Shown here one piece after another: positions 12,610 through 23,736 of a stretch of DNA of 64,000 nt (its first letter is position 1; every line of letters starts with the position of its first letter). Source of the DNA: Sycobia sp. Sy_11 (lineage: Eukaryota; Arthropoda; Insecta; Hymenoptera; Epichrysomallidae); contig JACCIC010000219.1 of the NCBI GenBank assembly GCA_018907035.1, forward strand, positions 248,001-312,000, written 5' to 3'. A program made the position numbers and the translations under genes. Under the pieces are notes generated by a model. That model had not been told where the DNA came from. It searched no databases and saw only the letters and a list, made by a program, of their open reading frames with translations.

Positions 12610-14015
12610 CTGTTAAAAAAAGTAGAATAGTTAGGCGAGTTTGATGTGTTTTTATCATAGTGAGAATTTTAAATACATCTTCTCATGTGTTTTATAAAAA
12701 AAGTATATAATGAAATTAAAAATAAGTTCACTGATATAGTCAGATGCCCTACTGGTTGTGATTAAGGGAAACATAATAATATATATTCTTAGCATATTAA
12801 GAAATTTACAACTTATAAATCTTATGTGTAGTTTATAAGAACTTTATTTAAAATATGTTTCTAAATTCAGTAATATATTAAGACAAAACTATATACATAA
12901 TAATATAAGTAATTATATTTTGAATCTTCTCATTGTAAAACAGAAAAAAGTTTATAGAAAAACATAATATTTTTACAAAATATTTTTCTAAAATCTTCCG
13001 AAATAGATTAAAAAAAATCAATTATATATCGCAATAGAATATTGAAGCAATGGACATTAAAACAAATGGCTAAGTGCATTTTATATTCATCCCTATTGTT
13101 GATTGTATGTGGGTTAAGCGCGGCTGGCACGGTTCAACGAACTTATTTTTGTGCTGCGCGCCACAACACAGCAATACGTGCACTTGTTGCGTTAACAAGC
13201 GTGCAATTTACTATATAAAATAATCAAGACCAAGAAAACTTAATTCAAATAAAACTGAGTTACTTTATTTAGTATTCATATATGTACAATAGGAGCTACT
13301 GACACGATAGTAGTCTGTCGAACAACTGACAACTCAAACATGACAGATTCAAACAAATTAACTCGTGCAGGCGTGTCTATATAAAATATTTTCAAACGTG
13401 CAGAATTTATAATAATATTATTGGTTCACGTATATTTAAGGGTGTTTCTTATTTTGAAGGAAAGAGGGAATTGGAGAGGGGGCAAAGTGTACAGGTTGGT
13501 GCACGTTGAGTCTTAATGCGAGCAGGATTTCTACTAATGAGCTTTTACAGATAGTCTAATTTATATTGTATTATTCGAGGAAGTGAATTTAACACTGGGG
13601 AAAACCCGCAGTTCTTCGCCAGGTTAAGCATACAAGAGGGGCGGAGATCGGGTCTACGCCAGACTGATTGTTTTATTATTTGCCTATATCTACAAAACAT
13701 GATGATCCTTACATTTCTCTTCAGGCATATACATTAGATCTTAACACCTATAAATAACAGCATACACAGTGTACACAAATATATCTAAATCTCTAAAAAA
13801 TAATAATAAATAAATAGTTTTAACAAAAAGGCAGCTTGATAAAGTAATGAGATCATATACCAATAGCCAAGTTTATTTTCAAATTATTTTGTTGACGTGT
13901 GGATTTATAAAAAAGAATTTATTATCTTGAATCATCGATGTTCTTCTCCTATTTTTTCTCATAATTCATTATTATTATCAAAAACACATGTTAACTTGCC
14001 AGACCCGTTCCCACA
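12610..14015 (+). repeat. Large inverted duplication, arm A
   Basis: Excluding the inserted solo LTR at 13097-13746, this segment is the reverse complement, with divergence, of 17345-18160. Matching landmarks: CTTCCGAAATAGATTA near 13005 against TAATCTATTTCGGAAG near 17713; ACAAATGG followed by GTGCATTTTATAT near 13063 against its complement near 17650; GAATCAT blocks near 13930 and 17440. Its identity is unknown; it could be two copies of one unrecognised repeat in opposite orientation, or long terminal inverted repeats of one element. Confidence 0.7.
13092..13751. mobile_element. Solo LTR, 650 bp, 5-bp TSD (likely BEL/Pao)
   Basis: The insert 13097-13746 starts TGTTG and ends TTAACA, and is flanked by CCTAT on both sides (13092-13096 and 13747-13751). 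The homologous arm B of the inverted duplication reads through this point without the insert (ACCTATAAATAA near 17620), giving an empty-site comparison. A 5-bp TSD and TG...CA ends fit BEL/Pao, of which there are three remnants in the window. A TATATAAA-like box lies near 13211. No coding sequence. Confidence 0.8.
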
Positions 14016-14615
14016 AAGTTTAAAGGTGAACAAATCCAATATTGAACTTAAATATATATATTCTAAGTCTGCAACAACATACTCTTAAATAACTTAAATA
14101 ACATAAATACATATACTCTATGGTGAAAGTACATAGCCAGAATGAAAACTGCTTATTTTTCATTAATTGTTTACTTTAAATTAGAATTCATTTGGAATAG
14201 ATTAGTCAAATCTTCAGAAATAATATGCAAATAAAATAAATATACTTTGAAAAGTACTTAAAGTATCCCATAATTTCTTGTACGAACCGAACGAATGGCA
14301 AAACTTACATAATAACAACAAAATTAGGTTTTCAAAACCTTGTTGACAAAAATAAAAATAATAGATATTTATACATAAAATTACAGTATATATATATATA
14401 TATATATATATACTACTTAATCAATCAAATGTTTAACCAAATGGTTTCTTTATATTACTTTTAATGAACGATTACTATTTTCAATTTGTGTAAAAGTCAG
14501 ATTTTCACTTTTATATAATTTAAAAATTATTTCTAAAAGTTCTTGAATTTTTATGTAGGATATTAAAACAATTTTATAAATATATTATACACAGAGTACG
14601 TTGGGCTGAGGCAAT

Positions 14616-15831
14616 AAGGTGTGACGTCGGAGTTAGAACGCCGTCGTCCTTTTACCTTATTAATCTGCGAAAGCACCTTTCTGGGTACACACGCAGGTAT
14701 GGTTGAGCAGTTTTTGAGCCTGAAGAATTAACTCCAAGGGCTCGGGAATCTCGCGCGATTTTTCTGCTAATTTATTAATAAATACTTTTCTTTTTTTAGG
14801 AAGAGAGTTTGGGATAATATATTTTTTGTTGATTTTATTTTTCTAACTGGATTTAAGCCTGGTCACAGTCCAGGGCTTATATTTGATTTGAATCGTCTTC
14901 CTTTCCGAAAACAATTCAAACCGCCTCAGCCTGAATGATCAGGTTCCCTAACTCAATAAAAAAAAAGGTTTTAAAAACTTTTAAAGTGACAGGTTTATAG
15001 TTCCTTAGGTCCTCCAACTTGGAGAGGACCATTCATAGCACTGGATAGGAGGAGGGTGGTGTATAAAAGAAATAGAAAAGAGATTTAATTTAAAATGAAT
15101 TTTATTCTACTTACTTTTCCCTGGTTCACTGGAGAGAAAGAGAGAGAGAGAGAGAAAGTGGTGCTGATGCCGATGCTGATGCTGGTGCTGATGAATAGCG
15201 TAGAGAACCGTGAGAAACTGTGAACTGGACCGTCTGCTGAATTATCTGCGTTGAGTGGGAAACGTGTATATATCTTGAATGGATTAAAACGTGTTTCTTG
15301 AGTGGATTGAAAAAGGTGTCTCTTGAGTGGGTGTGTTCGAGTGCGTGGAAACCTGCTCCTTATATAGTGGAGCGGCCCGGAAAATTCGGCGGCTCGTAAC
15401 TGATAAAAATTGTGCTCTCTCTTTCTCTCCTAGATGGCATTGGGAGTATCAAATTACAAGTTAAAGTTGGAAGTTTTTTATAAATAATTATTATTTTTTT
15501 TTGCTTTCCAGTGAAGATGTTGTAGTTACAATAATAACATTATTAGTATTAATAATGTTATTATTGCAACTACAGATTCCTTTAAAAGTTTGTTTTTTCC
15601 TTTTCATGTTCTTATTTAATCTAATAGTTTATAATATATGTGCATTTACACATGCACAGGAATTCGTATGGTTATTTAGTTACTTATTTTATATATTTAT
15701 CTTATATATTTATTTCTATTATTAATTTCTATTAAATATTAATGTACGCAGGGATTTATATTAAACTTATTATATTTATAAATCTATTTATACATTTTCT
15801 TCATGTGGGATGGCACATGAGTCCATGTATG

Positions 15832-15891
<60 letters not shown>

Positions 15892-16106
15892 GAACCAAAT
15901 ACACATAAATACAGAGATACATACTGGCGTATGTGTATTTGGCATATTAATTATATTTTTATAATGTTTTTTTATGGGTTTCTATAACAAGTGCTAAAAA
16001 CATCTCTATCTTTAAGAGTTTATTTGGCTAAAAGCAACATTTTATTTTATAATATGTATATATGTATATATATATATATATTCATACATATAATATTCTT
16101 TTTCCT

Positions 16107-16153
<47 letters not shown>

Positions 16154-17106
16154 TACCTGATCCATATGTATTATGTATGTACATTGTACGTATATAATTT
16201 ATTTATTTTTCCGTGCATATATACATAGAGCCATACGTTTACTTATATACATATACATATATACATATATATATATTCATGCATATAATATATACTCATA
16301 ATTATATACGTATGTGCAATTATGCATTGTGATATAAAAAAACATGTTTAGATGACATTATTATTATTATATATTATATATATATATACATATAAATATA
16401 TATACGTATAAACACATACACATATATGCATAGAGACATACCCATATACGTATGTGCAATTAAGCATTGTAATTGCAACATAAAAACATGTCTATGTGAC
16501 ATTATTATTATAATAAAAGTATATATACAGCTAGATGTTTATAAATATTTAAGATTTTTATATGTATAAAAATTTTAGATTTAATATCTTATTTAAATAT
16601 ATTTTCAAATCTCTTATGTGTACATACACACGTTATACACATGCATATTTTAAATTATAATGCAATGTATGCGCAGTTTTCTTTCTAAATTTATAAAAGT
16701 ATATATATTTAATAGCGTATATATATTTTTTGAATTATATTTTTATTTTTATAATTCTCTAGTTAGAGTCAAAAGATGAGAGAAAGTTCTTTGGAATTTC
16801 TCTAATCTGTTGACTCTGTCTAAAAATATGTGGGGGAGATAAGGGCACATCTCGGAGGTAAGAATATCGGTGGCCGCGCCAGGTATTGCGCCTAAAAAGA
16901 GCAGTGTGACGCGGCTCGGCACCGCGATGCCTAGCGGTATCTCGTAGAAAAATTTTTATTTTCCGTATGAGTTCAAGAACCCGTGCCTCGCCACGCAAAG
17001 TCGTGACATCGAACGTTACTGCACCGGGCCTGACTCGGCTTCTATCAAATTTTATTATTATTATTTTCTCTTTTTTTTCATTAGTCGGTTGCCGACGTAA
17101 CAAAGG
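14616..17106 (-). mobile_element. Solo LTR, about 2.48 kb, 4-bp TSD AAGG (Gypsy family related to the 13-kb element)
   Basis: The LTR spans 14620-17102. It starts TGTGACGTC, ends GACGTAACA, and has perfect AAGG duplications at 14616-14619 and 17103-17106. The last 350 bp match the end of the solo LTR at 36277-38574 at length, and the first part shares TTTTGAGCCTG...CTCGGGAAT with the LTRs of the full element. By analogy with that element, transcription would run on the minus strand. It contains GA-rich (15131-15154), TA (15834-15888) and TG (16109-16152) runs. Confidence 0.85.
15834..16152. repeat. (TA)n and (TG)n microsatellites inside the solo LTR
   Basis: TA run at about 15834-15888 and TG run at about 16109-16152. 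Similar TA/TG runs lie at the corresponding place of the related LTR at 36277-38574. Confidence 0.85.
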
Positions 17107-17344
17107 CCTATAAATAAATAAATAATATCTGGTTATATATAAAATTTTTATCTATACTTCACTTATAAGAAACTATAAATCATTCGTATTTATACTTTTG
17201 GCTCTTCAAAAGATATGTTCTCTTCAAAAGGTATGTACAAAATTGAAAGTTATTTACCAATAAATTTTCATTTGTTCAGATTACGGTATATATTGTAAAA
17301 TTTTTTCATGCAAGAATTAAGTATTGAAGAACACAGCATAAGCT

Positions 17345-18160
17345 TTGTGGAAACGAGCCTGGCAAGTTCGTACCTGCTTTTTTTAATAATAATGAATTAT
17401 CAGAAAAAATAGTAGAAGAATGTTCATCTAAAAACGTCAATGATTCAAGATAATTAATTCTTTTTTATAAGTCTACGCGTCGACAAAATGATGTGAAAAT
17501 AAACTCGGCTATATTTAAATAATTTGATTACTTTCTTAAGTTGTATTTCCGTTAAAACTCTTTATTTATTATTATTTTTTAGAGTTTTAGATATATTTGT
17601 GTAAATTAAACATGCTATTATTTATAGGTATACATATAAAATGCACGTAACCATTTGTTGTAATGATTCTTTGTTTTAAAAGGTTATTGCATTATATAAT
17701 TTTTTTGTTAATCTATTTCGGAAGATTTTAGAAAATTATGTTGTATAAATATTCTTCTGATATATGAACATTTTTTTGTTTCACTATGAAAAGATTTAGA
17801 ATATAATTACATGTATTATTATGTCTGTAATTTTGTCTTATTAGATAACTGAATTTAGAAACATATTTTATATAAAGGTTTTATAAAATACACATAAGAT
17901 TTATAAGTTATAAATTTCTTAATATCCTAAGAACATATATTATTATGTTTCCCTTAATCAAAACCAGTACTACATCTGCCTATATCAGTAAACTGATTTT
18001 TAATTTCATTATAGAATTTTTTTGTGTTAATATATTTGAAACTTTCGGAAAGTATTTTATATAATTTTTTATAAAAAACATGAGAAGATGTATTTAAGAT
18101 TCTTACTATGCTAAGAACACATCAATCCCACCTAACTATTTTACTTTTATCAAAAGTTGT
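17345..18160 (-). repeat. Large inverted duplication, arm B
   Basis: Reverse-complement partner of 12610-14015 without the solo LTR. On the plus strand the inner part contains an open stretch near 17345-17450 (GNEPGKFVPAFF...), also partly seen inverted in arm A, with no recognised family. Confidence 0.7.
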
Positions 18161-18164
18161 TTCC

Positions 18165-19460
18165 AAATTGCCTTCTAATCTTAAATTGGCGGATCCATGT
18201 TTTTATTTACTACGAAAAGTCGATATGCTAATTGTTGAAGTATTCAACGACAGTCTCATAATACACTAGTATATAGTAAATAAAGAATGCAGCTGCACTA
18301 CCTGAGTTTTATTGGACCCTCTTTTGGAAAAAGATAATCGGTCAGCGACTAAAGCGAAGTCCGGAATTCAGGCCGAGTGTAGCCTTCTTAGAGCATGTCC
18401 ATACGAAATATTTATATTTTCGAAATCTTTGTACATTTTTGTATCTCATTCCATTTAAATTATTAACTACTGTTACATTAATTTCAATCTCATTAAACTA
18501 CTATACTGCGTATTAAATAAAACATTTATCATTATAAAATTAATATAAATAAAACTATTTATTTTAAACACTAATGGAATCAGGCACAATGCTTTTTTTG
18601 TTATCAATAGGTCAAGTAAATCTTTCTAAAGAAAATTGCGATCTGTTCATTCGGAAATCTCAGTTACGTTGGGTTCTTGTACGAGATATAGTTCCAAGCT
18701 ATAAAAATTCTGCTACGTATTGTAAATTAGCCAAATTAACGGAGCAATTAGAAAAATTTTGGAAATACGAGGCAGTGACAATAAAAACCTGTATAACAAA
18801 TGAATTTTCTGAATGTGAAATCCATATATAGAAAACATTGAATCGAGATAATGTAAGAAGATGCGTTGTTCGTTTGTCTTTCCGATATACAGAACAAGTC
18901 GGCGATTCATGGTCTAAATCTCTTCGTCGCCTTTATAGCTTACATAAAAAATTCGATAGAAATATGACAGTTAAATCAGAATATGAATGCATTTTGAACG
19001 AATATATCAATTTAGGTCATATGTCGTTGGTAAATAATGAATTGAGAGATGGCTATTATCTTCCACATGATGCAATAATGAAGATCGCGAGCACACAACA
19101 AAGGTTGGCGTTGTTTTCGATGCGTCAGCTAAGATCAACGAAGGCATTTCCTCGAATGATATAATAATGACAGGCCCTACTATACAAGACAAGCTGTTGG
19201 AATACCTACACAGATGTCGTACGCATAAATATGCACTCGTAGCCGACATCGACAAAATGTACAGACAAATCTAGATACACTCCGATGATCGACGGTAACA
19301 GAGAATTTTTTGGCATTAGAAGGACAAAATATGCGCTTTTGAGTTAAATACAGTAACTTTTAGATTTTCGAACCATTCAATAACTTCTTGATGATGAAAA
19401 ATTACGTTATACGATTGAAACACAGATCTTAAAGCGCGACTTGTATATAGATGACTCACC
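18165..19460 (+). pseudogene. BEL/Pao retrotransposon remnant: protease end and reverse transcriptase
   Basis: Plus-strand BEL/Pao pol. About 18170-18230 reads LPSNLKLADPCF, the end of the protease region. 18574-18831 carries KLTEQLEKFWKYE, matching the family L-x-x-F-W-E block. 18838-19164 carries NLGHM-like GHMSLVNN and YYLPHDAIMK, matching the pre-RT block G-H-M then Y-Y-L-P-H-H-x-V. After a frame change, 19160-19274 reads GPTIQDKLLEYL and ADIDKMYRQI, the first RT catalytic block. Near 19445-19460 the frame shows YIDD, the second. Several stops and shifts are present and RNase H and integrase were not found downstream. The arm-B repeat lies immediately upstream, interrupting the pol gene. 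Confidence 0.75.
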
Positions 19461-20215
19461 TAGTTCTTATCAAAAACTATAAATTAAATTAAATTATAAA
19501 ATTATGAAAGAACACACAAACATATTAAATTAGAAACACTTACAATAATAAAAATTAAATAAAATATATTGAACGATTAAGTCGAGTTGTTTATAGTTGA
19601 AGACATCATTTAATACTAACACTTATGCGTCTTAAAGTTAATCGAATAATATTTATATTCAAAGAATGAATTTGAAATATAAGTATAACTACTACATATA
19701 TGTAACAAAATTAATAGAATGAATAGCTTGAAAGGTGAATATTCTTTCAAAATGAGATGTAATCTTGTCTTAATTTAGCCATATCATAATGTGTATATAT
19801 AATATTTTTTTTGTATATAATATAATCATTTAAGAAAATGACCGATTGAAAACATTAGTTTCTACGTATAATATTTTTACATTAGAAAAATCGTAATAAT
19901 GATTAATGCTTGTAATCTGTTCATACAGAGTATATTTGTCTCGTTTACATTTGCAGTCACTTATATGTTCTTTACACAATATTTAAATTTCGTCAACATA
20001 TGAGTATTTACAATTAAAACAAAATAAATTATAAATAATGTTATAGTCGGTAAATTTACTATTATCGTTACTTAATTTTATAAATTTATGAAATTTGTTA
20101 TCTAGATAGTTCACAATAGCTTGTAATACTATAATATTGTTTTTATTGTTATTATTATTATTAGAATTAATTCTGTTTGAAGGAGATTTTAATTTATTTA
20201 TTATTTTCTGAAATA
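19461..20215. other. AT-rich spacer, nothing recognised
   Basis: No supported feature. An open stretch on the minus strand (20249-19983) is Asn-rich low-complexity sequence. Confidence 0.4.
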
Positions 20216-20985
20216 TGAGGGTGGATGGATAAGTTTTCGGCCTGACCAAGAGATGGCACCACTAGGCCTACCTTGAGGTGGCGTTCTATAGTACTACCCG
20301 TAGATAGCTTGTAGCTATAGTTTCAATCCGATCACTGTGTTAGTTTAGGTTTAAGAGCACGCTGAACAAGACGCCACTGTGTTTTTCGTAAAAATGGAAA
20401 AGCTGGAAAATCGTGCTGTCATCAAATACTTTTATTTGAGCGGGTTCACGCCGTAGGAAATCAAAGAAAAGATGGACTCAACACTGGAGACATACTCCCC
20501 ATCATATTCAACCGTTCATCTGTGGGTTTCCGTGTTTAAAAAGGATCGTGTGAGCACCTCTGACGAGCCTCGCTCAGGACACCCCATTGAGGTCACAACT
20601 CCGGATATTATCAAAAAAATCCATCAAATAGTGCTGAAAGACCGCAGATTAAAAGTGCGTGAGATATTTGAGACCTGTAAGATGTCATATGAACGTGTAC
20701 AAAATATTTTGCACCAACATCTGTATATGGAAAAGCTCTGTGACAGATGGGTGCCGCGTTTGCTAACAGTCGACAAAAAATTGATTCGGAAGAACATTTC
20801 TACCGCCATTTTGGCGTTGTATAAGGGTAATCCAATCGAATTTTTGTGTCGCTTCGTAACCGTTGACGAAACTTGCGTCCGCTACTATACTGCTGAAATC
20901 AAACAACAGTCTAAACAGTGAATTGGACCAGGGGAACCAACTCGAAAGAAGGCAAAAACAATTTTTTCGGCGAACAAGGTTTCGT
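20216..20985 (+). mobile_element. mariner element, 5' half only
   Basis: It starts after TA (20214-20215) with GAGGGTGGATGGATAAG, matching the outer terminal repeat of the mariner at 35578-39135. Its transposase region is N-terminal only. Around 20985 mariner similarity stops and Gypsy-type sequence begins, so the 3' half is lost. Confidence 0.8.
20394..20985 (+). pseudogene. mariner transposase, N-terminal half, broken
   Basis: DD34D-type transposase of a cut-and-paste element. The ATG at 20394 starts MEKLENRAVIKYF; a stop follows within the first helix-turn-helix (near 20455), and the frame reopens at 20472. Visible family blocks: DEPRSGHPIEVTTPD (DNA-binding region), KDRRLKVREI, then WVPRLLTVDKK, which is the mariner linker W-V-P-x-x-L. 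TVDETCVRYYT near 20860-20890 holds the first catalytic Asp. A stop follows at 20921. The other two catalytic residues are absent because the element is truncated. A close relative lies at 35758-39080. Confidence 0.8.
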
Positions 20986-20989
20986 AGTT

Positions 20990-22890
20990 GTCCCAAATAT
21001 TCGGAGAATGCGATAAGTCGTGTAAGTGAGCTCCAATCCGTCCCTACCCTTTGTAAGGCGTTTGATAACCAACCTACCGCTGTGAGGATACTGTACAATG
21101 GTGATTGCCCTCTCCTTTCTATCAAAAAGAAGTATCACGACCGCGAATCCGCTGCCTCATCTACAGATGTTTATTTAGATTGGTATTCACGATATTGGAT
21201 AGGGGTTGGCATAGACGAGTTCGTACACATGCACTGCTGCATGCAAAGGCTGCTCCCACGGCATTTGGGTCAATCGACTTGTACATTACATCTGCCCTCG
21301 ACTATTTCTTTTGATCCTTCTCTGGCTCGTAAGCTCAATAAGCCATCAGAAAAAATGAGCTAATAATAGACTAAGCTGCCCTTACTTTTTATTTACAGAT
21401 ATCGAAATGAAGCTAAACGTCATTTTAATTTCTGATTTGAAATCTGACTAGCTACTCGGTGCGGACTTAAATCACACCTTCAATGCCATCATCGATCCAC
21501 GTAATAATAGTATTTCAATCGAGTAACCTCTCCGTAATCTCGGTGTATTAAATTGCCTCTATTGGTTTGAGGGGTATAGACGGCAGTCATCGTCGAGATC
21601 TGGAGGATCTCATCAAACGCATGCTCCTAGCTGCTGACGAACATCTAGTCTATAGGCTCTTGAATAAACACGTGATCGATGTCGGTGATGCGCAACCTAT
21701 TAAGCAATGCTACTACTTGGTCGGCCAGAAGAGTGAGCTGACGATGCAAGTGAAAATGCGTAAGATGCGTGATCAAGGCGTGATTCGCAGATCAACTACC
21801 AGGTAGTCTAGCCATGTCCTCATAGTTTGCAAGGGCGACGAGAGCTATCGGTTCTGAATGGCTTATCGCAAATTGAATTCTGTATATATGTTCAACAGGT
21901 ATCCATTATCTTATATGGATGTAATCTTACAGAAATTGAGAAACGAATAATATATTCTATATATTAGAATCTAAGGAAGAATCTCAACACCTCACTGCTT
22001 TTACTGTTCCGGGTATAGGGTTGTTTGAATGGACACGTATGCTATATGGTGCCGCCATTGGGCCTGTCACTTTTCAGCATCTAAGTGACAAGTTGATTGT
22101 TCCTGTAATGCAACCGATAGTCGTCGCCTACCTCGATAATATAATGATCGCTACGAAGAGTTTTAACGAGCATCTCAAATGGCTTGATCATCTCCTGCGA
22201 CTAATTTCTGATGTTGGGCTGACTAGTTCTTCAGCGTCCTTGTGAATAGTGATCATTTTCAAATTCATTCAAATAAGATTGCAGCAGTCTTAACTTACTT
22301 CGCAGATAACAACCTGAAATAACTAAGTAGGCCTTGATTTCTGGCCTTGACTTCTAGGCCTTGATTTCTGGTGCCGAGAGTTTTTGGTAAACTTGGCGAT
22401 GATTTGGTTAGTTTAGATTTAGTTAGATTTAGTTAGTTAGATTTAGTTAGATAATGGCTAAGCCCATCATCTAACTAACCATGAAGAATATCAAAGGGGG
22501 AATATTAATTGCGGAGAAGAACAGCAGTAAACCTTCGAACAAATCCGGGTGCTACTTACAAATGCACCAGTACTCTCTCGACTGTTCTAGGGAAAAACAT
22601 TCGTAATACAAATGGACGTCAGAAATTCGGGACTAAGCGCCATGCTCACGCAAACAGTTGATGACATGAAATGTGCTATTTTATGCCAGTCACACCATGA
22701 CTACGGCGAAGTACAATTATTTGGTCATCAAACGTGAGCGCCTCGTCGTACTATTTGCGGCAGGAAAATTTTGTCCATACTTCGAAGGGTATTATTTCCA
22801 GGCGATACCGAGCCACAGTAGCCTCCGTTGGCTGCAATCATGTACAAAAATTGATGCTGAACATACAAATACTTAATTGTTAACATTCCC
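20990..22890 (+). pseudogene. Ty3/Gypsy pol remnant, part 1: protease end, RT, RNase H
   Basis: Plus-strand Gypsy pol in pieces. Near 21410-21510 the sequence reads LLGADLNHTFNAIID, the end of a retropepsin. 21567-21806 carries the pre-RT spacer. 22021-22245 reads WTRMLYGAAIGPVTFQHL and VAYLDNIMIATKSFNEH, the RT blocks W-x-x-M-P-F-G and Y-L-D-D-I, with the second catalytic Asp as Asn. 22673-22876 reads YASHTMTTAKYNYLVIKRERL and SLRWL, RNase H blocks. The element is interrupted near 22890-22950 by the minus-strand BEL/Pao, and its integrase resumes at 28010. Stops and frame changes are frequent. Confidence 0.75.
22395..22445 (+). repeat. Short tandem TTAGTTAGATTTAG units
   Basis: Several copies of a TTAGATTTAG-type unit in a row within the Gypsy remnant, between the RT and RNase H parts; an ordinary local duplication. 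Confidence 0.6.
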
Positions 22891-22949
22891 AATATGTTGA
22901 ATAACTATGTACTTGAGATTGCATATTTTTTTTTATTATTCACATCATT

Positions 22950-23695
22950 ATTTTACTTGTCATTTGGTCTGCAACTGCTTTTTTCTTGCACTTTCTTATA
23001 TGAATACTCTAATTCACTTGTAGTATCAACATCTCCCTCTAGTGAGTAAATTCGCTGTACTAGATGTTTGAAAATACCTAACTTCCTTTTTAAAATGGCG
23101 ACACGTACTTGTCCGTCTCAACCTTTGTAGAATTTTTCAATATGGGCTAATGTCCAATTTAATCTTTTCTGATTTATTTAGAATCACATCACCTACATTA
23201 ATTTGTCGTGTTTAATTTGCTTTCTATTTGAGAACTAATTGACTAAGATATTCTTTTCTGAACCTATTTCGCAAATACGACATCATCTCTTGATGATATT
23301 TGAATCGCGAATTTAAATCAATTTAATCAATTATATCTAAAGCTGGAATTTCGTTTTCTCTGATATCTTGTATAAATATGGAGGGCGTGAGTGGCCTAAT
23401 ATCGCTTGCATCTTCGGTTATGACCGTAAGAGGTCTCGAATTCAAAATAGCCTCGTAATCGTATAGCATCGTCTACATTTCTGCGTATCTGAAACATGCT
23501 TTTACTAACGTTCTACGCAAAAAATTTTTTAGCAAACCAATCAATCACTCGTACCATCCTCCCTATCATACTGACAGTACGGGAGTAAATCTCTAATCTG
23601 TTCGTTTGGCAGAACTATATCGGCCAATAGCATCCCAATTAACTTTTCTGAATTCGATATCAGCTCCAACAAAGTTTAGACCATTATCGCTATAG
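22950..23695 (-). pseudogene. BEL/Pao pol remnant: integrase C-terminal half
   Basis: On the minus strand 23690-23640 reads YSDNGLNFVGADIEF, the integrase block with the second catalytic Asp. Around 23470-23370 it reads YDYEAILNSRPLTVI and then PLTPSIFIQDI, the conserved block at the core end with the catalytic Glu. GDVIL follows near 23200. The N-terminal half of the same integrase lies on the other side of the nested Penelope/mariner insertion, at 25478-25600. A 13-bp TSD (23683-23695 and 25465-25477) marks where it was split. It carries stops. Confidence 0.8.
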
Positions 23696-23736
23696 AATTA
23701 ATAAACATTTTTATCGGTCTTACAGGATTTATATCA

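Noticed and set aside
13080..13160. GC-richer patch considered as a host exon
   Set aside because: It lies inside the 650-bp solo LTR defined by its TSD.
13897..14088. Open frame in arm A of the inverted duplication
   Set aside because: Not kept in frame in arm B and overlaps the repeat on the wrong strand.
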